Below are positions 9,308 to 17,248 of a stretch of 64,000 bases of DNA, in pieces. Numbering within the stretch: the stretch's first letter is position 1; the number at the start of each line of letters is the position of its first letter. Origin of the DNA: Mycobacterium sp. 141. Its GTDB lineage: Bacteria; Actinomycetota; Actinomycetes; Mycobacteriales; Mycobacteriaceae. The notes beneath the pieces were generated by a model that was given only the letters and a program-made list of their open reading frames with translations, made no database searches and was not told the DNA's origin. The translations under genes and the position numbers were made by a program. The DNA lies in contig NZ_KB908269.1 of NCBI RefSeq assembly GCF_000382405.1, forward strand, positions 35,665-99,664, given 5' to 3'.

Positions 9308-9535
9308 TCAGCGCCGTGGCCCGGACGGACCCGGGGGCGGCGCGGGCGGTCCGGGTGGGCACGGCTGGAAAGGTCCGCATTGCACGGGCCCAGGACCGGG
9401 GGCTCCCGGGCCCGGAGGCGGTGGCGGTGGCGGTGCCGCACTGGCGACTCCGGCGCCAAACCCCAACGCCGCCAGGGATAGTCCGGCGGAGACGGCGATC
9501 GTTCCGAACACGCTACGGTGCACCCTACTCGACAA
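9308..9535 (-). CDS. Small proline-rich secreted protein
   Basis: 75 residues. A signal peptide is clear: basic start (MSSRVHRS), hydrophobic core (VFGTIAVSAGLSLAALGFGAG) and a signal peptidase I site after VASA-A. The mature part is about 45 residues, almost only Pro and Gly with one Cys pair (VQCGPFQPCPPG). The start is TTG at 9535, preceded at 6 bases by GGGAG; a GTG four codons later is an alternative. Such small Pro-rich exported peptides are common in mycobacteria and have no known function. It is transcribed toward the response regulator gene but separated from it by 83 bases. Confidence 0.65.
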   Translation of the reverse strand: MSSRVHRSVFGTIAVSAGLSLAALGFGAGVASAAPPPPPPPGPGAPGPGPVQCGPFQPCPPGPPAPPPGPSGPRR

Positions 9536-9649
9536 TGATCTCTCCCTTCATGACGAAATGCTTGTTACAGGAGGGACTCTAGCGACCGATGTTATCGGAG
9601 TTCTGGCAAGAAAGTATGCGTGAGCTATGTATGTGTAAAGCGGGGTGTA

Positions 9650-10037
9650 CATCCGGGGCGCCAAGCCGTGAGGCCCGCGCGGTCGCCATCGCCGCCGGCA
9701 CTGACGGTGTGACCACCGCAAGCGATCCCGGGCTCGCTGCGGTGGCGCTGCTGGGCGAGAACCTCAATGCGGCACGCGAATTCGTCGGCGACGCGCTCGG
9801 CGAACTGGCGTCGGACACCGCCAACGATGCGCGGCTACGTGACACACTCCGGGTGTAACTGAGTACGGAGGCCAGCTACAAGGCGGCGGGCGAAGAACTC
9901 AACCTTCACTTCAACTCCGTGAAGTACCGGGTCCGACCGTCGAACGTCGCGGCGGTGCTAACCACGCCCAACCCCTGCCGAGCAGGCACCGCGGTACCCG
10001 AACGGCGGCGCGTCGGGGACCGCAGTGTCTGCTCGCG
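9650..10037 (+). pseudogene. Decayed PucR-type regulator fragment
   Basis: The reading frame that ends at the TAA at 9856-9858 encodes the C-terminal part of a PucR/CdaR-like helix-turn-helix regulator (LAAVALLGENLNAAREFVGDALG and LRDTLRV). After the TAA the same frame continues with the matching remainder of the HTH segment (LSTEASYKAAGEELNLHFNSVKYRV, 9859-9930), so the stop interrupts the domain. Further on the best similarity moves to another frame (TVERRGG), which indicates an additional indel. No N-terminal GGDEF-like or sugar-diacid domain is present. The remnant fills the gap between the secreted peptide gene and accD4; its 3' end abuts the accD4 stop. Confidence 0.6.
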
Positions 10038-11615
10038 CTAAATCGGGGTCAGGCCGTGCTTACGCTGGATGCGTTCGTGATTCTGCTTGTCGCGCAACAG
10101 ATGCAGTGACTTGCGCAGCAGCAGCCGGGTCTCGTGCGGCTGGATCACCGCGTCGATGAACCCGCGCTCGGCGGCGATCCACGGCGTGGCCATGTTCTCG
10201 TTGTAGCCCTTGATGAATTCGTCGCGGATCTTACGCACCTCGGGCGCATTCGGATCCGGGAAGCGCTTCACCAGCAACTGCGCCGCACCCTCAGCGCCGA
10301 TCACTGCGATGCGTGCGGTGGGCCACGCGAAGTTCAGGTCGGCCGAGAGCTGCTTGGAGCCCATCACCGCATACGCGCCGCCGTAGGACTTGCGGATCGT
10401 GATGGTCACCTTTGGCACGTCGGCCTCCACGACGGCGTTGAGGAACCGCCCGCCGCGCTTGATGATGCCGCCCTTCTCCTGCTCGACACCCGGTAGGAAG
10501 CCCGGGGTGTCGACCACGAAAACCAAAGGCAGGTTGTAGGAGTCGCAGAACCGGACGAAACCGGCGGCTTTGTCCGACGCCTCGTTGTCGATCGAACCGG
10601 ACATGTGCATCGGCTGATTGGCGATCACGCCCACCGGGTGCCCGTCGACCCGCGCGAACGCGGTGATCAGCGACTGCCCGCGCTGTGCGGCCACGTCGAA
10701 CACGTCGCCGTCGTCGAAGATCCGCAACAGGATCTCGTGCATGTCGTAGGCCATGTTGTCGGCGTCCGGCACGATGGAATCCAGCTCGAGGTCGTGCGGC
10801 GTGATTTCGGGCTCCAGGCCCGGGTTGACGATCGGCGGATCGTCAAAGGTGTTGGGAGGCAAGAAGCTCAGGTAGTCACGCACATACTGGAACGCCGCGG
10901 CCTCGTCCTCCACCACCTGGTGAATGTTGCCGTAGCGGGCCTGCGCGTCCGCGCCGCCGAGCTCATCGAGGGTCACGTCCTCACCCGTGACGTCCTTGAT
11001 GACGTCCGGTCCCGTGACGAACATGTAGCCCTGGTCGCGCACCGCGACCACGAGGTCGGTCTGGATCGGTGAATACACTGCGCCGCCTGCGCATTTGCCG
11101 AGGATGATGGAGATCTCGGGCACCATGCCGCGCAGCAGCTCGTGGCGGCGGCCGAGTTCGGCGTACCAGGCCAGCGAGGTCACCGCGTCCTGGATGCGCG
11201 CGCCGCCGGAGTCGTTGATGCCGATCATCGGGCAGCCGACCATGGCCACCCATTCCATCAGCCGGGCCACCTTGCGGCCGAACATCTCACCGACCGTGCC
11301 CTGGAACACCGTCTGGTCGTGGCTGAACACGCCGACCGGGCGGCCGTTGATGGTGCCGTGGCCGGTGACCACACCGTCGCCGAACAGTGCGTTCGGGTCA
11401 CCCGGGGTTTTGCACAGCGCGCCGATCTCCAGGAAGCTGCCGGGGTCGAGCAGCGCGTGGATCCGCGCGCGGGCACTGGGGATGCCCTTCTTCGCGCGCT
11501 TGGCGAGGGCCTTCTCACCGCCGGGTTCCTTGGCGACCTCGAGCTTTTCGCGGAGGTCGGCCAGCAGCTCAGCGGTGGTTCTCGGCGAATGGGCGGGGGA
11601 CGGTTCAGTCGTCAC
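10038..11615 (-). CDS. accD4: Acyl-CoA carboxylase beta subunit AccD4
   Basis: Carboxyltransferase subunit (525 residues) of the acyl-CoA carboxylase that makes the carboxylated long-chain acyl-CoA extender used by Pks13 in mycolic acid condensation. The crotonase-like carboxyltransferase halves are visible: the N-terminal half with GSFLEIGAL and SGGARIQDAV, the C-terminal half with FVVDTPGFLPGVEQE and KSYGGAYAVMGSK, which form the acyl-CoA and biotin sites. The ATG overlaps the pks13 stop by 4 bases (11612-11615), the conserved fadD32-pks13-accD4 arrangement. The last gene of that operon. The function is established for the family; nothing odd is seen in the sequence. Confidence 0.95.
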   Translation of the reverse strand: MTTEPSPAHSPRTTAELLADLREKLEVAKEPGGEKALAKRAKKGIPSARARIHALLDPGSFLEIGALCKTPGDPNALFGDGVVTGHGTINGRPVGVFSHDQTVFQGTVGEMFGRKVARLMEWVAMVGCPMIGINDSGGARIQDAVTSLAWYAELGRRHELLRGMVPEISIILGKCAGGAVYSPIQTDLVVAVRDQGYMFVTGPDVIKDVTGEDVTLDELGGADAQARYGNIHQVVEDEAAAFQYVRDYLSFLPPNTFDDPPIVNPGLEPEITPHDLELDSIVPDADNMAYDMHEILLRIFDDGDVFDVAAQRGQSLITAFARVDGHPVGVIANQPMHMSGSIDNEASDKAAGFVRFCDSYNLPLVFVVDTPGFLPGVEQEKGGIIKRGGRFLNAVVEADVPKVTITIRKSYGGAYAVMGSKQLSADLNFAWPTARIAVIGAEGAAQLLVKRFPDPNAPEVRKIRDEFIKGYNENMATPWIAAERGFIDAVIQPHETRLLLRKSLHLLRDKQNHERIQRKHGLTPI

Positions 11616-14600
11616 TTGCTCTCGCTCTCAGCTTCGATACGGTTGAGCGCCTCGCTCATGTGCGCACCCACTTTGGCAATGTACGGCTCGTCAATGGCCT
11701 GGATGTGCTCGCCCCCGATGGGCACCACCTCGAGGTCCTTGGCGAATTCACCCCAGCCGCCGTCGGGCTTACGCGTCGCATACGCGGGCTCGAAGACGAT
11801 CGCGTCATCGTGGTAGCGATCGGCCAGGTACAGCGTGACGTGCCCGTCGTACGGCTGGATCTCGATGGTGTCCAGAGCGCGGTTGTCCAGGTATGACGTG
11901 CGCTGGTGCTCGATGATCCCGCCCGGGATCTGCACGCCGCTCTGCGCGACGACCTCCAGAACGAACTTCACCTGGCCCTCGTCGTCGAGCTTCTCGAGCT
12001 CCTCGTAGGGGATCTCGGGAACCTCCACGTTGAAGGTGCGCTCGGCGAACCGTGCGTAGCGGTCCCACCGGGCCCGCATCCCTTCTTTGCTCTGGTCGAT
12101 CGGCTCCCCCGGAAGCGCGAGGTCGATCAGCCCGACGTAGCGCACATCGGCACCGGCCTGCTTGAGCCCGATGGCGCACGCGTAGGCCAGGGCACCGCCG
12201 AGCGACCAGCCCGCCAGCACGAACGGACCCTTGTGCATCTCCAACAGCTTGGGCACGTACTCGGCCGCGCGCTCCTCGATGGAACCCTCGACCCGCTCGA
12301 ACCCGTAGATCGGGGTGTCGGCGGGCAGCCGCTTCAGCAACGGCTCGTAGACGACGGTGGATCCGCCGGCCGGGTGGAACACGAAGAGCGGGACGCGTGC
12401 GGAACCTTCTACAGGAGCCCGTAGCGTGCGGACGAACCCGTCGACCACACCTTCCTCAAGCTGGTCACGGACGATCGTGGCCAAGTCCTCGATGGTCGTG
12501 GCCGACTTGACGGCGTCGACGGTGATGGTGCCCTCGGCGCGTTCGGACAGCCTCTCGGCCAACTTGGTCGCGGTCGCATCATCGACCGCGGGCAACTCGT
12601 TGAAGATGCCGCCGGGTGACTTGCCGGTGACGATCGCCCACGTCGCGAACGTGACGCGTTCCGCGGCGTCACGCGGCGGCACGTCAGCACCGAGTGCCTC
12701 GGTCACCGCCTCCTGGGTGAGCACCTTGGCTGCTGCCGCAGCCGCGGTGGCCTTGGCAGGGCCCGGGCCCGCAGGATCGGTCGGCGGCGGCGGCGGCGGC
12801 ACTGCCGGCCCGCTCGGATCGGTGGGCGGTGCCGGGATAGCCGCCTCAGGACTATTCCCCGTCGCTCCGCTCGCCGCCGGACTATTCCCCGTCGCTCCGC
12901 TCGCCTCAGCGAGCTTGGCCTCGACCTCGGCAACACTCGACGCCCCGCCCAGCAGCTCGGCCTGCTCGGCGGCGATCTCCTCGGCGGTCTTGCCCTTCTG
13001 GGACTCGGCGAGCTGATCGACCTCGTCGCGGTGCTCGATCGCGTACTTGATCAGTTCCTCGACGTTGTAGAGGTTGGCGTCACGCACCGCGGTCAACTGG
13101 ATCGGCGGCAGGTCGAAGTCGTACTCGACGCGGTTCTTGATCCGCACCGCCATGAGCGAGTCGAGACCCAGCTCGATCAGCGGCACCTCCCACGGCAGGT
13201 CCTCGGGCTCGTAGCCCATGGCGCCACCGACGATGGTGCCCAGTCGCTGTGCGACGGTCTCGCCCGAGTCCGGTGACCACTTGGCAAAGCCCGCACCGAG
13301 ATTGGCGCCCTGGGTCAGGTTGTCCTGCAGGATCTCCGGAGCCGCTCCGGCGGCGACATCGGGCTCAGCGTCGTCCTCGACCACTGCCTGGCCGATCACT
13401 GGCGCGGCAACACCGGCGCCCACGGCGGTCGGCAGCGTGGTCGCCGCACCACCTCGGGTCACGATCGCGTCGTAGACCAGGGTGAAGGAAGACTCGGCCC
13501 CGTAATCCATACGCGCGTGCACCTGCACCGAGGCGCCGCCGGGGTGCCGGGTCAGCGTCGTGACCAGTCGCGATCCCTCGGCGGGTACCGCGCGCTGCTC
13601 AGACGCGGTCAGCTTGGCATCCGGAAGAACCTGTGCGGCAGCGGCTTTCACCAGGGCCGCCAGGTCGCTCGCACCCTTCGACACAAACTCCCAGACATGC
13701 CTGCCGTCCGGGGTCGCGACGTGGTTACCCGGCATGACCGTCGAGCTGTCACCGGTGAAGTGCACGTCGAGCCAGTGCTGCTTGCGCTTGAACCGGGTCG
13801 GGGGGATGTTGGCGAAATCGAGCGCCCCGGCCAAGCCACTGGATTTGCGCGGGAACAGCGTGCGCAGGTCCAGATCGTGGCCGTGCACATACAGGTGTGC
13901 CATGGCCGTGGTCATCGAGGCGACCTCGTCCTGTTTACGGGCCAGCGTCGGGACCAGCTGCGCATCGTGCAGCCCCGCGGACGCCGTCGTGAGCCCAACC
14001 TGCATGAGCGCCACCGGATTCGGAGCGAGCTCCAGGAACGTGGTGTGCCCGTTGTCGATCGCGTTGCGGATCCCCTGGGTGAAGTAGACGCTGTGCCGCA
14101 GCCCCTTCTTCCAATACTCGACGTCGTGGATGGGCTCGCTTCCGGAGCGGATGAACTTGCCCTCGTGCACGGTCGAGAAGTAGCCCGTGGTCAGTGGATG
14201 AGCCTGGATCCCTTGAATTTCCGCGGCAAGCTCACCGAGCAGCGGGTCCATCTGCTGGGTGTGGCTGGCGCCCTTGGTCTGGAACTTACGGGCGAACTTG
14301 CCCTCCGATTCGGCGCGCGCGATGATCTCGTCGACCTGCTCGGGCGGGCCGCCGATGACGGTCTGGGTCGGCGCGGCGAAGACGCACACCTCAAGATCGG
14401 GGAAATCGCTGAAGACGGTCTTGATCTCGTCGGCCGAGTACTCCACGAGCGCCATGAGCCGGATGTATTCGCCGAACAACATCGCCTCGCCTTCACCCAT
14501 CAGGTGCGCGCGCGAGCAGATCGTGCGGGTCGCGTCGGCCAGCGACAGGCCGCCGGCGAAGTAGGCCGCGGCGGCCTCGCCGAGCGACTGGCCCACGACC

Positions 14601-17095
14601 GCACCGGGTTTGGCGCCGTGCGCCTTGAGCAGCTCACCGAGCGCGACCTGGATCGCAAAGATCACGGTCTGGGTGGTCTCGATGCCGTAGTCCTTCGAGT
14701 CGTCGAGGATCAACTCGACGATCGAGTAGCCCAGCTCGTCCTGCACATAGGCGTCGACCTTGTTGATCCATTCGGCGAAGATCTCGTCGCGCAGGTACAG
14801 GCTCTTGCCCATCTTGCGGTGCTGCGCACCGAATCCGGCCAGCACCCACACCGGCCCGTTGGTGACCGGCCCGTCGGCGGTGATCACGCTGGGATGCTGC
14901 TTACCCTCGGCCAACGCACGCAGGCCCTTGACGGCCTCGTCGTGATCGTGAGCCAGCACGACCGCGCGGGAGCGGCCGTGGTTGCGTCGCGACAGCGAAC
15001 GCCCGATGGACTCGAGCGACGACGCCCGGCCCTCAGCGCTATCGATCCAGTCCGCCAGCTCGGCCGCGGCGGCCTTCTTGCGTGACGTCAGGAATGCCGA
15101 AACCGCCAGCGGGACAAGCTTCTTGGTGGGCTCGGCGGCTTCAGCGGCGGCCAGTTCCTCGCGGGCCACCTCGAGCAGGCGCTTGGCCTCGTCGGTCAGG
15201 TCGGGGGGTTCATGCGTCGACTCGTCGTAGGCCGGATACTCGTCCGCTTCCGGCTCATCGCTGTCTGTTGCTCTTCGCGCAAGCGGCTCATCGCTGTCTG
15301 TTGCTCTTCGCGCAAGCGGCTCATCGTGCACGAACTCGCCGTACTCGTCCATCCGCACGCCACCGACATAGACCGCGTTGGCATCGTCGGAAGCCGACTT
15401 GTCCTCGACGGCTTCGGGTTCCGGCTCGGGCTCGGTCAGATCGCTTGGCAGTACCTCACGCAGCACGAGGTGCGCGTTGGCGCCACCGAACCCGAAGCCC
15501 GACACACCGGTGACGGCGTGCCCGCTGTAGCGCGGCCACTCCGAGAGGGTGTCGTTGACCTTGAGATGTTCCTTGTCGAAGTCGATGTAGGGGTTGGGCC
15601 CCGCATAGTTGATCGACGGTGGCAGCTTGTCGTTGGCCAGCGACAGCGTCATCTTCGCCAGGCTGGCTGCGCCAGCGGCCGACTCCAGGTGTCCCACATT
15701 GGATTTCACCGCACCCAGCAGGGCTGGTTTGTCGGCGTCACGACCGCGGCCGACCACCCGGCCGAGCGCGTCGGCCTCGATCGGGTCGCCCAGGATGGTG
15801 CCGGTGCCGTGCGCCTCGATGTAGTCGACGGTCCGCGGGTCGATTCCCGCATCCTGGTAAGCCTTGCGCAACACGGCTTCCTGCGCGTCGGGGTTGGGCG
15901 CGAGCAGACCGTTGGACCGGCCGTCATGGTTGATCGCACTACCTGCGATGACCGCCAGGATGTGGTCGCCGTCGCGGCGCGCATCGGATACCCGTTTGAG
16001 CACCAGCATGCCGCCGCCCTCGGCACGGGCGTAGCCGTCGGCATCCGACGAGAACGACTTGATGCGTCCGTCAGCCGCCAGCACGCCGCCGACCTCGTCG
16101 AAACCGACCGTCACCAGCGGGGTGATCAGCGCGTTCACGCCACCCACCACCGCGACGTCGGCCTCGCCGGAGCGCAACGCCTGCACGCCGTGGTGTGCGG
16201 CCACCAGCGAGCTGGAGCATGCAGTGTCCACCGCGACCGACGGGCCGCGGAAATCGTAGAAGTACGAAACCCGGTTGGCGATGATCGAACTCGCGGTTCC
16301 GGTGATCGCGTACGGGTGCGCGACGGACGGGTCGCTCATCGCCAGGAAGCTGTAGTCGTTGGTCGAGCTGCCGATGTACACCCCGACGCTGGCCCCGCGC
16401 AGGCTCGACGCCGGAATCCGGGCGTGCTCCAAGGCTTCCCACGTCAGTTCGAGCGCCATGCGCTGCTGCGGATCGATGTTGTCGGCTTCCATCTTCGACA
16501 ACGCGAAGAACTCGGAGTCGAAGCCCTTGATGTCCTTGAGGTAGCCGCCGCGGGTGCGGGCCTTGGCGACTCGCTCGGCGATGCGCGGCTCGTCGAGAAA
16601 CTCCTCCCACCGGCCCTCGGGTAGATCAGTGATGGCGTCGCGGCCCTCGAGCAGCGCGGTCCACATCTCGTCGGGGGTGTTCAGGTCTCCCGGGAAGCGG
16701 GTTGCCACGCCGACGATGGCAATGTTGAACCTGTCCTCGTCCACATCCCGTGACCAGTCCTCGTCACCGGTGTTCTCGGGTTCGGGCTCACCCTCGATGA
16801 TCACGGTGGCCAACGACTCGATGGTCGGGTGCCGGAACAGCACCGTGGCCGTCAGCGTCACACCGGTGAGATCCTCGATGTCGCTGGCCATCGCCACCGC
16901 GTCCCGCGAAGACAGGCCAAGTTCGATCAGCGGGGTGGTCTCGTCGATGGCATCGGGCGACTGTGCCGTGGCGGTGGCCACCGCCTTACGCAGCCACTCA
17001 CGCATCTCCGCGACCGTCATGTCGGGGCGCGACGTCGATCGGCCGGCAGACCCAGTGTCGGCTGGAAGATTCGAGTCGTTCTGTGTTTCATCCAT
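11612..17095 (-). CDS. pks13: Polyketide synthase Pks13 (mycolate condensase)
   Basis: Catalyses the final Claisen-type condensation of mycolic acid synthesis. 1827 residues, about 94 more than the 1733 of the M. tuberculosis protein. Domain order: N-terminal ACP (phosphopantetheine Ser in LGLSSRD, about 63), ketosynthase (Cys293 in DTACSSS), acyltransferase (Ser837 in GQSLGEA), second ACP (Ser1313 in LGLDSLM) and thioesterase (Ser1631 in GWSLGGA). All catalytic residues are intact. The extra length lies in the linkers: residues about 590-615 (KS-AT) hold two copies of an 11-residue unit DEPLARRATDS, and about 1397-1416 (ACP-TE) hold two ASGATGNSP units, followed by Pro-rich sequence. Start ATG at 17095 has GGAGGA upstream. 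It overlaps accD4 by 4 bases. Confidence 0.97.
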   Translation of the reverse strand: MDETQNDSNLPADTGSAGRSTSRPDMTVAEMREWLRKAVATATAQSPDAIDETTPLIELGLSSRDAVAMASDIEDLTGVTLTATVLFRHPTIESLATVIIEGEPEPENTGDEDWSRDVDEDRFNIAIVGVATRFPGDLNTPDEMWTALLEGRDAITDLPEGRWEEFLDEPRIAERVAKARTRGGYLKDIKGFDSEFFALSKMEADNIDPQQRMALELTWEALEHARIPASSLRGASVGVYIGSSTNDYSFLAMSDPSVAHPYAITGTASSIIANRVSYFYDFRGPSVAVDTACSSSLVAAHHGVQALRSGEADVAVVGGVNALITPLVTVGFDEVGGVLAADGRIKSFSSDADGYARAEGGGMLVLKRVSDARRDGDHILAVIAGSAINHDGRSNGLLAPNPDAQEAVLRKAYQDAGIDPRTVDYIEAHGTGTILGDPIEADALGRVVGRGRDADKPALLGAVKSNVGHLESAAGAASLAKMTLSLANDKLPPSINYAGPNPYIDFDKEHLKVNDTLSEWPRYSGHAVTGVSGFGFGGANAHLVLREVLPSDLTEPEPEPEAVEDKSASDDANAVYVGGVRMDEYGEFVHDEPLARRATDSDEPLARRATDSDEPEADEYPAYDESTHEPPDLTDEAKRLLEVAREELAAAEAAEPTKKLVPLAVSAFLTSRKKAAAAELADWIDSAEGRASSLESIGRSLSRRNHGRSRAVVLAHDHDEAVKGLRALAEGKQHPSVITADGPVTNGPVWVLAGFGAQHRKMGKSLYLRDEIFAEWINKVDAYVQDELGYSIVELILDDSKDYGIETTQTVIFAIQVALGELLKAHGAKPGAVVGQSLGEAAAAYFAGGLSLADATRTICSRAHLMGEGEAMLFGEYIRLMALVEYSADEIKTVFSDFPDLEVCVFAAPTQTVIGGPPEQVDEIIARAESEGKFARKFQTKGASHTQQMDPLLGELAAEIQGIQAHPLTTGYFSTVHEGKFIRSGSEPIHDVEYWKKGLRHSVYFTQGIRNAIDNGHTTFLELAPNPVALMQVGLTTASAGLHDAQLVPTLARKQDEVASMTTAMAHLYVHGHDLDLRTLFPRKSSGLAGALDFANIPPTRFKRKQHWLDVHFTGDSSTVMPGNHVATPDGRHVWEFVSKGASDLAALVKAAAAQVLPDAKLTASEQRAVPAEGSRLVTTLTRHPGGASVQVHARMDYGAESSFTLVYDAIVTRGGAATTLPTAVGAGVAAPVIGQAVVEDDAEPDVAAGAAPEILQDNLTQGANLGAGFAKWSPDSGETVAQRLGTIVGGAMGYEPEDLPWEVPLIELGLDSLMAVRIKNRVEYDFDLPPIQLTAVRDANLYNVEELIKYAIEHRDEVDQLAESQKGKTAEEIAAEQAELLGGASSVAEVEAKLAEASGATGNSPAASGATGNSPEAAIPAPPTDPSGPAVPPPPPPTDPAGPGPAKATAAAAAAKVLTQEAVTEALGADVPPRDAAERVTFATWAIVTGKSPGGIFNELPAVDDATATKLAERLSERAEGTITVDAVKSATTIEDLATIVRDQLEEGVVDGFVRTLRAPVEGSARVPLFVFHPAGGSTVVYEPLLKRLPADTPIYGFERVEGSIEERAAEYVPKLLEMHKGPFVLAGWSLGGALAYACAIGLKQAGADVRYVGLIDLALPGEPIDQSKEGMRARWDRYARFAERTFNVEVPEIPYEELEKLDDEGQVKFVLEVVAQSGVQIPGGIIEHQRTSYLDNRALDTIEIQPYDGHVTLYLADRYHDDAIVFEPAYATRKPDGGWGEFAKDLEVVPIGGEHIQAIDEPYIAKVGAHMSEALNRIEAESESK
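12849..12908 (-). repeat. 30-bp tandem repeat in pks13 ACP-TE linker
   Basis: Two tandem 30-bp units (12849-12878 and 12879-12908), identical except near the end, that encode ASGATGNSP twice on the minus strand. The unit contains the string GAGCGGAGCGACGGGG. The period is a multiple of three, so the frame is kept. It lies in a low-complexity Ala/Pro/Gly linker where insertion is tolerated. Confidence 0.85.
15252..15326 (-). repeat. 33-bp tandem repeat in pks13 KS-AT linker
   Basis: Two perfect 33-bp units (15252-15284, 15285-15317) plus 9 bases of a third. On the minus strand each reads GATGAGCCGCTTGCGCGAAG and encodes DEPLARRATDS. The core is the same as in the intergenic arrays at 17179-17248 and 41421-41498 apart from one extra C, which brings the period from 32 to 33 and keeps the pks13 frame. 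Confidence 0.9.
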
Positions 17096-17178
17096 CGCGG
17101 GTTGTCCTCCTCGCGTGCGGGGTTCAGCTCACTGTTGTCTCAGACCGGCCGCGGGAGTCGGCGACGCGTCTAACGCAG

Positions 17179-17248
17179 ATCAGTGCCATCTCTTCTTCGC
17201 GCAAGCGCTCATCAGTGCCATCTCTTCTTCGCGCAAGCGCTCATCAGT
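17179..17248 (-). repeat. 32-bp tandem repeat between fadD32 and pks13
   Basis: Two perfect 32-bp units (17179-17210, 17211-17242) plus 6 bases. On the minus strand the core is GATGAGCGCTTGCGCGAAGA followed by a locus-specific spacer (AGAGATGGCACT). The TGA stop of fadD32 (17244-17246) falls at the array boundary, inside the sequence ACTGATGAGCGC. The array lies in the 148-base gap before pks13. Confidence 0.9.

Noticed and set aside
12703..13016. Long open frames on + and - inside pks13
   Set aside because: They are shadows of the high-GC pks13 frame with no start signals or family pattern.
17179..17248. CRISPR array
   Set aside because: Only two full units, 12-base spacers that are the same in both units, and no cas genes. 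The spacing is far too short for a CRISPR array.
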